Assembly (NCBI RefSeq): GCF_006546775.1
Contig: NZ_VICE01000120.1
Span: 1 to 32,782, forward strand
Direction of reading: 5' to 3'
Source of the DNA: Marilutibacter aestuarii
Lineage (GTDB): Bacteria > Pseudomonadota > Gammaproteobacteria > Xanthomonadales > Xanthomonadaceae
DNA: 32,782 nucleotides
Positions 1 through 7,472 of the stretch are shown piece after piece (the stretch's first letter is position 1; every line of letters starts with the position of its first letter). The translations under genes and the position numbers were made by a program. The notes under the pieces were generated by a model. The model saw only the letters and a program-made list of their open reading frames with translations. It did no database searches and had not been told where the DNA came from.

Positions 1-578
1 TTGAGCATCGTGCTGACGCGCTCGTTGCCCCACAGCACGGCCGGGCGGGCGGGGTCGCGGCCCAGGATGCGGGTCGGCCTGTCAGCGCTGGGGCCGCTGG
101 GTACCGGTGCCAGGTAGCAGTCCCAGGGCGCCTCTTCGTCGCAGCCGCCCGGGTCCGCGCCCGGCGCGCCGAGACCGACCCTGTATTCGCCCGGTGCGAG
201 GACCAGGGTGTCGCCGCCTTCGATGCGCGCGGCCCCGTGGGTGGGCAGGGCATGGTGCAGCGATTGCCAGGCGCAGGCCTGCTGGCGACCCGAACCCGGG
301 TAGGGCGCATCCGTGGTGCCGGTGCACTGGGAGGGCGTGCCGCCGTCGGGGCGGAGGTAGTAGCGCTGGCCGGTCGCCGCCCCGGGTGCGGGCGCTGGAT
401 CAGCGGCCTCGGCCATTGCCGGGGGAAGTGCGGCGTCGGCGACGGTGACGGCCATGCCGGCCGCTTCGGTCCGGGCGGCGGTTCCGGTCTCTGCGGGTCC
501 CGTATGCAGGTAACCCGTGGCGAGCAGGGCGACACCGCCCAGCGCCAGCCAGGGCCAGGGGCGGTGCAGTTCACTCAT
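1..578 (-). CDS. Right-handed parallel beta-helix protein, C-terminus beyond window edge
   Basis: An open frame starts at ATG 578 and runs without a stop for 192 codons to the window edge, so the gene is partial. Residues 8-25 form one hydrophobic segment (signal anchor or signal peptide). An Ala/Pro-rich linker follows to about residue 70. After it comes a Tyr-Tyr-Leu-Arg-Pro-Asp-Gly-Gly start, a Cys-Thr-Gly motif, and a stretch around residues 115-135 with the motif GGDTLVLAPGEY. Such openings are typical of secreted right-handed beta-helix (pectate-lyase-like) proteins found in XrtA-type EPS loci. The start overlaps the stop of the acetyltransferase gene by 8 bases (ATGAGTGA), which indicates coupling. 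A role in binding, trimming or modifying the EPS outside the cytoplasm is inference; the catalytic region lies outside the window. Confidence 0.72.
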   Translation of the reverse strand, partial: MSELHRPWPWLALGGVALLATGYLHTGPAETGTAARTEAAGMAVTVADAALPPAMAEAADPAPAPGAATGQRYYLRPDGGTPSQCTGTTDAPYPGSGRQQACAWQSLHHALPTHGAARIEGGDTLVLAPGEYRVGLGAPGADPGGCDEEAPWDCYLAPVPSGPSADRPTRILGRDPARPAVLWGNERVSTML

Positions 579-1134
579 CCCCGTGCTCCTGGGCGGCCAT
601 TGCCAGCGGCGACATGCGGATGGCCGCGCCCACCACGCGCATTCGTGCCGGCACGTCCTTGGTTACGACCGTGTTGGCGCCGATCACGACGCCATCGCCG
701 ATGCTCACGTCGCCGATGACCTTGGCGCCCGTGCCGATGTAGACGTCGTCGCCGATCCGCGGCCATCGCGTCGACTTGCCGGCGCCCTTGAAGCCCAGGG
801 TGACGCCCTGGCCCACCGACAGGTTCCGGCCGGCATCGCCATGCAGGAAGATGCCGCCGAAGTGGCCGATGTAGAGACCGGGGCCGATCGTCGCGTTGCC
901 GGGAATCGAGATGCCCAGCAGCAGTTCGGTGGGGATGTGCAACAGGCGATGGACGATCTTGAACGGTATCGCGAGCGGTCGCGGACGCAGGGTCTGCGTC
1001 CAGCGGCCAAAGCGGTATACGCACACGGCCAGGAATCCATGGGTGCATGCCGCGCGCAGGCGCGCCAAACGCGGCGAGTCGGCGAGCGCGACCCGGTGGT
1101 AGCGGGCGAAGTCCTGCCTGAGCGTGTCGAACAT
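571..1134 (-). CDS. Serine acetyltransferase-like hexapeptide-repeat O-acetyltransferase
   Basis: This 187-residue protein has a helical N-terminal half (about 1-75) and a C-terminal left-handed beta-helix of hexapeptide repeats. Examples are IGPGLYIGHFGG, the segment with HGDAGRNLSVGQG, and IGDDVYIGTGAKVIGDVSIG. The family transfers acetyl from acetyl-CoA to serine (CysE) or to sugar hydroxyls (colanic-acid or Nod-factor type). Its length and its place in an EPS locus make sugar acetylation or a locus-specific CysE copy equally possible. I chose ATG 1134 because a GGGGGG ribosome site lies 7 bases upstream; an in-frame ATG at 1215 would add 27 unlikely residues and reach almost to ydcF. The stop overlaps the next gene by 8 bases. 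Acceptor specificity cannot be read from the sequence. Confidence 0.8.
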   Translation of the reverse strand: MFDTLRQDFARYHRVALADSPRLARLRAACTHGFLAVCVYRFGRWTQTLRPRPLAIPFKIVHRLLHIPTELLLGISIPGNATIGPGLYIGHFGGIFLHGDAGRNLSVGQGVTLGFKGAGKSTRWPRIGDDVYIGTGAKVIGDVSIGDGVVIGANTVVTKDVPARMRVVGAAIRMSPLAMAAQEHGDE

Positions 1135-1185
1135 GCGGTAGCCCCCCTGGCGAGTGTCGATGATCGTGCCCATATTGCCGTTCAA

Positions 1186-1201
1186 CGGACGCGCCCGTCC
1201 G
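1186..1201. repeat. 6-bp inverted repeat between divergent genes
   Basis: CGGACG, a 4-base spacer, and CGTCCG form a perfect dyad in the 92-base gap between the start of the acetyltransferase (-) and the start of the YdcF-like gene (+). It could be an operator or a leader hairpin of the plus-strand gene. In DNA this rich in G and C, a chance origin is also possible. Confidence 0.35.
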
Positions 1202-1226
1202 CGCCGGGCATGCAAGACTGGGCACC

Positions 1227-1976
1227 ATGTCGGAACTGTTGCTGTCCCCCCTGAGCCTCAGCATCCTGCTCGGCCTGGCCTTGTGGCTGGGCTGGCGCCG
1301 CCTGCCGTTCGCGCTTCGCGTGGGAGGCGTGCTGGCATGGGTGATGCTGCTGGCCTTGTGCGCGCCGGTCGGCGCCAATGCGCTGGTGGCGTGGGTGGAG
1401 GCCGATGCCGGTCCCGTGCCCGGGTGCGAGGCGACGCGCGGGGCACCCGTCGTGGTGCTGTCCGGCGGCCTCGACCGCCGCCCGTACTCGCGCGACGACT
1501 ACGCGGCCCTGGCACCCGACACCTGGCGCCGGCTGCATGCCGGCATCGCCTTCTGGCGCCGGCAGGGCGAGCCGCGACTGGTCCTCGTCGGCGGTGGCCC
1601 GTACCCCATCAAGGAGGCCGAGGTGATGGCCAGCCTGGCCGAAGCCTGGGGCGTGCCGGCGACGCGGATCGATACCGAGGCGCTTTCGTTGACCACCTGG
1701 GAAAACGCCTCCCAACTGGCAAGCCTGGGCTCGGTGCCGGGACTGGGCGCCGAGGAGGCGGCGTGGCTGGTGAGCTCGCCCCTGCACCTGCCGCGTGCGA
1801 TGACGGCATTCCGGGCGGCGGGCATCAAGGTCTGCCCGCATCCGGGTGAGAGCGACTACGTGGGGCCCGGCGGCGTGGGCTACTTCATCCCGCAGGCATC
1901 CGCGATCGCCAAGAGCCGCCGCGCGATCCACGAACTGGTCGGGCAGGGCGTCTACCGGTATCGCGGTCGACGATGA
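1227..1976 (+). CDS. YdcF/ElyC-like (DUF218) membrane protein
   Basis: This 249-residue protein has two N-terminal hydrophobic segments (about 4-22 and 30-50) followed by a DUF218 domain. The domain markers are PVVVLSGGLDRR near residue 73, a LVLVGGG strand, the AEVMASLAEAWGVP region, the conserved T-T-W-E-N-A turn, and VSSPLHLPRAM, a serine/histidine loop typical of the family. E. coli ElyC and SanA of this superfamily act in envelope integrity and peptidoglycan or lipid-carrier metabolism; the chemistry is unknown. It is the only plus-strand gene inside the minus-strand EPS series. It diverges from the acetyltransferase and converges on the GT4 gene, leaving 25 bases. A role in undecaprenyl-linked EPS intermediates is inference from position. 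Confidence 0.83.
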   Translation: MSELLLSPLSLSILLGLALWLGWRRLPFALRVGGVLAWVMLLALCAPVGANALVAWVEADAGPVPGCEATRGAPVVVLSGGLDRRPYSRDDYAALAPDTWRRLHAGIAFWRRQGEPRLVLVGGGPYPIKEAEVMASLAEAWGVPATRIDTEALSLTTWENASQLASLGSVPGLGAEEAAWLVSSPLHLPRAMTAFRAAGIKVCPHPGESDYVGPGGVGYFIPQASAIAKSRRAIHELVGQGVYRYRGRR

Positions 1977-2001
1977 GCGGGCATGGGGGCGCATGGCGCG
2001 T

Positions 2002-3213
2002 TCAAGCCCCCGCGGGTGGCGGGGCGAAGCGCGCGTAGACCTCGAGCAGGTCGCGGCCGATGGCCTCCCAGCCATAGTGCCGCTCGGCCTGGGCACGGGC
2101 CTCGCGCCCCAGGCGCTCGACTTCGTCGGGCGCCTCCATCAGCGCAAGTACCGCCGCGGCGAAGCCGTCGGCATCGTCGGCATAGCGGGCGCTCACGCCT
2201 TCCTCCAGCGCGATCCCCTCGCTGCCGATCCGCGTGGTGACGATGGCCTTGCCCAGGGCCATCGCTTCCAGGACCTTGAGCCGCGTACCGCTGCCCGCAC
2301 GCAGCGGCACGACGTAGATCCCGGCGTCGTGGACGGTGGGGCGCAGGTCGGGGACGAAGCCCGCCAGTTCCACGTTCGCGGACATCTCGACGGGCACCTC
2401 CAGGCCTTGTGATTTTCCCACCACCACGAAACGCGCATCGGGTCGCCGGGCGACGATCCTCGGCAGCACGTCGCGCATGAACCATTCCACGCCGTCGCGG
2501 TTCGGGAACCAGCCCATCTGGCCGACGAACACCATTTGCCGCGGTGCGCCCGGCGGCAGGCTGGCGGGCCGGTTGGCGTCCAGGTCGACGCCGTTGGGGA
2601 TCACCGTGACGGGCGTGGACGGCGCCATCCGGCGAAGCTCCGCCGCGTCGTCCGCCGAGCAGGCCAGCACCGCGTCCGCGCGCAGGCACGCGTCCTGCTC
2701 GAAGTGGCGCAGGCGTTCGGCCTGGCCGGCGAAGAATCGCTTGGCCCAGGGCCGGGTCTCGATCTCGATCCGCTTGCGCAGCAGTTGGTGCTCGACGTTG
2801 TGGGCGTTGAGCACGATGGGCACGTCGGCCGGCACGCAGTCGGCGTGGGCGAACAGCGGCAGCATGTCGAAATGAACGACGTCGGCATCGCGGGCCAGCC
2901 TGCGCAGGGTGTCGCGCAGGTCATGGGAGGCGTACTTGGTGGCGATGTAAGGCGTGCCGCCCCACTGGCTGCGCAGCAGCGCCCCGGCAAGGGCGATCCG
3001 CGAGTGTTCCGACGGGATGGGGAACTCATGGACCGCCCTGCAGACCTCGCGCAGAGCATCGCTCCCGTCGCTGGCGTCGTCGAGGCGCCGGAAGCTGAGC
3101 AGGGTGACCTCATGGCGGGACGCCAGGGCACGCAGCAGGTGCCAGGACCTCAGCTGGTGGCCTTCGGTCGGCGGAAACGGCAGGCGGCTGGTGAGCGCGA
3201 GGATCCGGGCCAT
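2002..3213 (-). CDS. Glycosyltransferase family 4 (XrtA/EPS-locus sugar transferase type)
   Basis: This 403-residue protein has the GT-B fold. The N-terminal Rossmann domain opens with ARILALTSRLPFPPTEGHQ, the glycine-rich acceptor-side loop typical of the EPS-locus transferases modelled as TIGR03087. The C-terminal nucleotide-sugar domain holds VFVGQMGWFPNRDGVEWF and GSGTRLKVLEAMALGKAIV, in which only the second Glu of the usual E-x7-E pair is kept, as is common in this subgroup. It probably adds one sugar to the lipid-linked EPS repeat at the inner membrane face. I chose ATG 3213 because the product then starts at the canonical first strand and lies 2 bases after the stop of the GT2 gene (TGACCATG); an upstream in-frame start at 3249 would overlap GT2 more. 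Donor and acceptor are unknown. Confidence 0.88.
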   Translation of the reverse strand: MARILALTSRLPFPPTEGHQLRSWHLLRALASRHEVTLLSFRRLDDASDGSDALREVCRAVHEFPIPSEHSRIALAGALLRSQWGGTPYIATKYASHDLRDTLRRLARDADVVHFDMLPLFAHADCVPADVPIVLNAHNVEHQLLRKRIEIETRPWAKRFFAGQAERLRHFEQDACLRADAVLACSADDAAELRRMAPSTPVTVIPNGVDLDANRPASLPPGAPRQMVFVGQMGWFPNRDGVEWFMRDVLPRIVARRPDARFVVVGKSQGLEVPVEMSANVELAGFVPDLRPTVHDAGIYVVPLRAGSGTRLKVLEAMALGKAIVTTRIGSEGIALEEGVSARYADDADGFAAAVLALMEAPDEVERLGREARAQAERHYGWEAIGRDLLEVYARFAPPPAGA

Positions 3214-3215
3214 GG

Positions 3216-4331
3216 TCAGTGTTTCCGCCAGAGCCGGTTGCCGTCCCACGCCAGCGATGCGGGCAGGGAGAGCAGGGCGGCCGAGTTGAGCATCAGGAAC
3301 ATGCCGGCCGCGGGCAACAGCGGCACGCGTCGTGCCAGTGCCGGGCGTGCCCAGCCCAGGGCCGCGCCCGCATACGCCAGCAACTGGACCACGAAGGCGA
3401 GGCGGTAGAAAGGGCCGGGGGCCCAGGCGGAGGCGAGCAGGGCGACGAGCAGTGCCCAGGGCACGACGAGGCGCAGGAACTTGTGCGAGAACCAGGCCAG
3501 GAACACCGGGTTGGCGAGCGGACTGAGCAGCACCGGCATGCGCTCGATAAGCTGCCAGTTGCCGGCGAGGGTGCGCAGCTTGCGGTGGAACTCCTCGGCC
3601 AGGTCATGGCTGGCCTGGTCGATCGCGATCGCATCGCGCGCCATCCACACCCGGTGGCCCGCCAAGAGGGTCTGCAAGGGCGTCCACATGTCATCGAGCA
3701 CCGTGCCGGGTGGAATCGGCACGAACAGCTCGCGCCGCAGCGCGTGGATCGCGCCGCTGACGCCATGCAGGCAGCCCAGTCGCGCCTCGTCGTGGCGAAG
3801 CCGCTTTTCCATGCGCCAGTAGAGGCCCGGGTTGCCCCCGCCATCGCCGATCACCAGCTCGCCGCTGACCCCGCCCACCGACGGGTCGGCGAACGGCGCG
3901 ACGAGCGCGCGAAGGGCACCCGGGCCGAACGACTGCCGCGCGTCGATGAATACCAGGATCTCGCCATTCGCCGCAGCGACGCCGCGGTTGAGCGCACCGG
4001 ACTTGCCCAGGTTCGCTTCCAGGTCGATGACACGTACGCGGGCATCGTCGATGCGTGCCGCCTGCGAGGTGCCGTCGCGGCTGCCGTCGTTGACCACGAG
4101 CATCTCGAGACGCCCGGCAGGGTAGTCCTGGGCCAGCACGTCGCGGATGCGCCCGGCGACGCGGGCTTCTTCGTCGTGGACGGCAAGCACCACCGAGATC
4201 GTGGGCGCATGGTCGCCGCACAGCGGGTCGCGGCCGCGCCAGCGGGCCAGGATGGCCATGAACACCGGATAGCCAACGTAGGCATGGCCGACGATGCAAA
4301 GCGCTACCCAGAACAGCACGGCCGCGATCAC
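3216..4331 (-). CDS. Glycosyltransferase family 2, membrane-bound
   Basis: This 371-residue protein begins with a transmembrane helix (about 1-24). The GT-A domain follows with ISVVLAVHDEE, VVNDGSRDGT and an aspartate motif FIDARQ in place of the simple D-x-D. A later VLDDMWTPLQTLLAG matches the acceptor-side ED/TED motif. The C-terminus has three or four hydrophobic helices (about 265-360), so it resembles processive or polyprenyl-linked GT2 enzymes such as the IcaA/cellulose-synthase group. The start is GTG 4331, where GTGA overlaps the upstream deacetylase stop and a GGGAG site lies 8-9 bases ahead; longer readings would extend back through the deacetylase gene. It could elongate the EPS chain or add a side residue. 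Confidence 0.87.
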   Translation of the reverse strand: MIAAVLFWVALCIVGHAYVGYPVFMAILARWRGRDPLCGDHAPTISVVLAVHDEEARVAGRIRDVLAQDYPAGRLEMLVVNDGSRDGTSQAARIDDARVRVIDLEANLGKSGALNRGVAAANGEILVFIDARQSFGPGALRALVAPFADPSVGGVSGELVIGDGGGNPGLYWRMEKRLRHDEARLGCLHGVSGAIHALRRELFVPIPPGTVLDDMWTPLQTLLAGHRVWMARDAIAIDQASHDLAEEFHRKLRTLAGNWQLIERMPVLLSPLANPVFLAWFSHKFLRLVVPWALLVALLASAWAPGPFYRLAFVVQLLAYAGAALGWARPALARRVPLLPAAGMFLMLNSAALLSLPASLAWDGNRLWRKH

Positions 4332-5095
4332 AACAGGCGCTCCCGCAGGCGCTCGTAGCCGGCATTGCCCAGCAGACGCTTGGGCACGCGCAGGGCCAGG
4401 AAGCGCAACCGTGCCAGGCGCGGCGCGAGTCCGGTCCACTCCACCTGCTGCATCAGGTCCGCCTCGGACAGGTTGCGGGTGACGGCGATGCGCTGCATCC
4501 AGCGCCCGTCCCACGGCGACGTGTTGGGGCCGGGGGCCGAGCCCAGCAGGTGCCGATACCCGACCGCCAGCGCCAGGTCGCGCTCGCGGCGGCCACCGCG
4601 GCCACCGGGCAGCGCGAGCGAATCGATCGGCCTGGCGCAGATCCGCGACAGGCGCAGGCGGCTGCTCTCGAGCTCCTCGCGCAATGCAACGGGCCCGAGG
4701 TCCTCGAGGAAGGCATGGCTGCGCCCGTGCGATCCAACCCCCATGCCCTGCCGGGCGAGTTCGGCGACGTCGGCCTCCCGCAACATGCCTGGCTGGTCGA
4801 TGAAGTCGCTGGTGACGAAGAACTCGGCGACCATGCCGCGGGCCTTCAGCAGCGGGACGGCGACTTCCAGGTTCGACACGTCGCCGTCGTCGAAGCTGAC
4901 CACGACCGGCCTCGCCGGCAATGGCGTGCCGTCGTGGAGCGCATCGAGCAGGATGCTGTGGTAGCCCCGCTCGAGGAGCGCGTCGAGCTGTCGCGCGAAG
5001 TCGTCCGGCCGCACGCTGTAGACGGCGTCGAAGCGCCCGCGCGCTTCGGGCCCGTCGTGGAGGCCGTGGTACATCAGGACGGGGAGGCGACTCAT
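4328..5095 (-). CDS. Polysaccharide deacetylase (NodB domain), short form
   Basis: This 255-residue NodB-fold (CE4) protein has its first metal/catalytic motif VVSFDDGD at about residues 65-72, with D69 and D70 present. The second motif is SHGRSH, with H123 and H127 five positions apart as the H-x3-H metal pair. A shortened third motif LALPGGRGG follows. CE4 enzymes remove N- or O-acetyl groups from polysaccharides using a divalent metal. No signal peptide is visible, so it may act on lipid-linked intermediates in the cytoplasm, or use an undetected export route. ATG 5095 overlaps the stop of the preceding deacetylase gene as ATGA, and its own end overlaps the GTG of GT2. The region after motif 3 is poorly conserved by eye. 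Confidence 0.85.
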   Translation of the reverse strand: MSRLPVLMYHGLHDGPEARGRFDAVYSVRPDDFARQLDALLERGYHSILLDALHDGTPLPARPVVVSFDDGDVSNLEVAVPLLKARGMVAEFFVTSDFIDQPGMLREADVAELARQGMGVGSHGRSHAFLEDLGPVALREELESSRLRLSRICARPIDSLALPGGRGGRRERDLALAVGYRHLLGSAPGPNTSPWDGRWMQRIAVTRNLSEADLMQQVEWTGLAPRLARLRFLALRVPKRLLGNAGYERLRERLL

Positions 5096-6123
5096 GCCGA
5101 CAGCCTCGTGCGCAACATCCCGAGCAGGCCGCTGGTCTCGCTGAAGAACAGGGCCCGCGACAGCGTCCCGTCGGGCGCGCGGTAGCGGGTGTCGTGGACG
5201 TTGTGCCGCAGCAGCAGGTAATGGCTGGTACCCGGCCGGTTCACGCCCTCGATCGACGTGGCGGCGGTGGCATAGCCCGACCGCTTGACCAGGTCGACGT
5301 CGCGCTCGCCAAAGTCCTGCGACGTGCCGTTGGGATAGGCGAAGTGGCGCGGGCGGCGACCGAGCTCACGCTCGATGTCGCGCGTGCACTCCTCGATCTC
5401 CATGCGCGCCGTCGCATCGTCCACCCGGCTCAACAACACATGGCTGCATGTGTGCCCGCCGATGTCGATGCCCTTCTCGTCGAGCGTGCGCACGTCGCTC
5501 CAGTCCATCATGTCGCGCCTGGCGTCGACCGGCTCACTCGGCCGCAACTGCTGGAGAAGCTCGCCCAGCCGGGCTTCGAACTCGTCGTGCGACAGCTGCT
5601 TGAGCCACGGCGGCAGCAACTGCAGGGCGCGTTCGCGTTCGGCGGGGCGCGACAGGTCGAAGCGCCCCAGGCCATGCGAACCAAGGTCGAGCAGGTCCCG
5701 GCTGCGGGTCTCGACCGCACGCGACAGGCGGTAGGCCCAGATCGGCTCGCCGCCGATGTGCCCGGTGGCGACGTAGACCGTGGCCGGGGTCCCCAGCACC
5801 TCGCCGTCAAGCAGGCGGAGGTTGTCGAGGTACCCGTCGTCAAGGGTGATGGCGTAGTTCACCACCCGGCGGGGGCCTCGCTGCAGTCGGGCCAGGCCCT
5901 CGTCGAGGCTGACGAGCACGTCGTCCTGCCGAAGCCACTGGACGAGCCGCGACAGGGTGTCGATCCGCGTGCTGAGCGGGTAATAGTCGTGCTCGTCGCG
6001 CAGGCGGTGGAGCATCAGCACCACGAGGCCCCGGCCGCTCGCAAGGCGGTAGAACGCGTCCAGTCCCGAATAGTGGAATGCGAGTGCGCACAGGTAGCGG
6101 ATCCATCCATTGACGCGCGTCAT
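5092..6123 (-). CDS. Polysaccharide deacetylase (NodB domain) with long insertion
   Basis: This 343-residue CE4 protein has motif 1 AITLDDGYLDN with D95 and D96. Motif 2 is GGHTCSH with the metal ligands H224 and H228, and motif 3 is RPRHFAYPNG near residue 260. About 125 residues separate motifs 1 and 2, far more than in the neighbouring deacetylase. This is a charged, mostly helical insertion around residues 130-210. The N-terminus (1-40) is mildly hydrophobic and may be peripheral to the membrane. The start ATG 6123 overlaps the polymerase stop as ATGA; no upstream start is needed. Together with the next gene it gives the locus two distinct deacetylases, which suggests two acetylated sites or two stages of processing. 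Substrate unknown. Confidence 0.87.
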   Translation of the reverse strand: MTRVNGWIRYLCALAFHYSGLDAFYRLASGRGLVVLMLHRLRDEHDYYPLSTRIDTLSRLVQWLRQDDVLVSLDEGLARLQRGPRRVVNYAITLDDGYLDNLRLLDGEVLGTPATVYVATGHIGGEPIWAYRLSRAVETRSRDLLDLGSHGLGRFDLSRPAERERALQLLPPWLKQLSHDEFEARLGELLQQLRPSEPVDARRDMMDWSDVRTLDEKGIDIGGHTCSHVLLSRVDDATARMEIEECTRDIERELGRRPRHFAYPNGTSQDFGERDVDLVKRSGYATAATSIEGVNRPGTSHYLLLRHNVHDTRYRAPDGTLSRALFFSETSGLLGMLRTRLSA

Positions 6124-7472
6124 TGCGGGTTTTCCTCCCTGGGCAGTTCGCGGGCCTTGAGCATGAGGGCGGTGAACGCCCAGAAGTAGGCGATCACGGG
6201 GTAGTGGGTGAAGCGGTCGCCGAACAGGTTGCCGCAGACCAGCCCCATCCACGCCCCGACGATGCCAAGTGCCAGCGCGTAGTGGAGCGTGCCATTGCGG
6301 GCCAGTGCCAGCTCCCGCCGCGCGGTCAGTACGATAGACAGCAGCACGCCCAGCAGCAGCACCGCACCGATCACGCCGCCCTCGCTCAGGGTGCGGATGT
6401 ACAGGTTGTGCGTGTCCTTTCCGTAGGGATTGATCTCGCGGTGCTGGAAGCTGTGGATACCCGTGCCGGTGAGCGGGTGGGCCTTGAAGTTCTCCCAGGC
6501 GATGTTCCAGTAGACGAAGCGCATCTCCGTGCTCTCGTCGCGGTCGGTCTCCTCCACCGATGTGCTGTCGAAGCGCTCGATGACCGACGAGGGCAGCACC
6601 GCGGGCAGTGTGGCGGCCGCCAGCAGGAGCGGCAGCATCATCTTCCAGCGGCCGCGCCATGCCAGGATCACGGTCACCAGGCCCAGGATCAGGGCGACGT
6701 AGGCGGTACGCGAATAGGCATACAGCACGCCCAGGACCATGCAGGCGATGCCGATGCCCAGCGCGATCTTCCAGATGCGCGAAAGGCGCGCGGAAAGGAA
6801 GAAGGCGAACAGCACGGTGGCCACGGTCACGCAGAACGCGGCGAACTCGTTGGCGCCCAGCAGTCCGAAAGTCGCGGGAATGCGCAGGTCGTCCGAGTAG
6901 TGCCAGCTGGCCACGCTGAGGTGCTGCACCCAGGCGACTTTCGCGATGTAGGGCAGCGGCAGCATCATCGCGATGACCACCCGCCGCGCGGTGGTCCAGT
7001 CGCGTACGCTCATCTGCACGAGGAACAGCACCGAGAAGCCGATCAGATGGTCCTTGACGATGGCGAAATGGTTCGCGCTCTCGCTCACGTAGGTGGTCGA
7101 GATGAACATCGACACGATCGTGTAGGCCATGTAGGCGAAGACCCAGCGATTGACCGATGCGCCGCGGGCGAGGTGGCCCCCGGCGACCAGCGCACCGGCG
7201 AACGAGGCCAGGAAGCCGACGTTCAGGAAGTTCAGGCCGGCGCCGAGGTTCGGGATGTAGCCGAACTGGATGTTCTGGAGGGGCAGCAGGACCAGGAACA
7301 GGTAGAGCGGCCAGTTCTGGCGATGCGTGCGCCGCGGCATCGCGCGGGGCGCCGCGGTGTCGCGCGTGGCCGCGGGCGCCGGCATGCCCTGGGTGAGCAT
7401 CGCCCGTGCCGCCAGCGGAAAGCGCTCCGCCGGTGTCCTGGGCGAAGGAGGATCAGGCCGCTTGAACGCCAT
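6120..7472 (-). CDS. O-antigen ligase / Wzy-like polymerase (Wzy_C family)
   Basis: This 450-residue integral membrane protein has a proline-rich cytoplasmic N-terminus (about 1-50) followed by about ten or eleven hydrophobic helices. The large periplasmic loop after residue 300 contains RFVYWNIAWENF, GTGIHSF and the DTHNLYIRTLSEGG motif, in which the conserved His/Asn are characteristic of the Wzy_C (PF04932) ligase/polymerase family. In an EPS locus it most likely joins undecaprenyl-linked repeat units in the periplasm; lipid A ligation is less likely because Wza, Wzz and deacetylase genes surround it. I chose ATG 7472 for its GGGAGGGT ribosome site 6-8 bases upstream. The gene overlaps the end of the preceding GT4 gene by 20 bases. 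The extra upstream reading to 7691 lacks homologous-looking sequence. Confidence 0.87.
   Translation of the reverse strand: MAFKRPDPPSPRTPAERFPLAARAMLTQGMPAPAATRDTAAPRAMPRRTHRQNWPLYLFLVLLPLQNIQFGYIPNLGAGLNFLNVGFLASFAGALVAGGHLARGASVNRWVFAYMAYTIVSMFISTTYVSESANHFAIVKDHLIGFSVLFLVQMSVRDWTTARRVVIAMMLPLPYIAKVAWVQHLSVASWHYSDDLRIPATFGLLGANEFAAFCVTVATVLFAFFLSARLSRIWKIALGIGIACMVLGVLYAYSRTAYVALILGLVTVILAWRGRWKMMLPLLLAAATLPAVLPSSVIERFDSTSVEETDRDESTEMRFVYWNIAWENFKAHPLTGTGIHSFQHREINPYGKDTHNLYIRTLSEGGVIGAVLLLGVLLSIVLTARRELALARNGTLHYALALGIVGAWMGLVCGNLFGDRFTHYPVIAYFWAFTALMLKARELPREENPQ

Noticed and set aside
6124-6660. N-terminal extension of the long deacetylase to 522 residues
   Set aside because: The extension lies inside the polymerase gene in another frame; ATG 6123 overlaps the polymerase stop.
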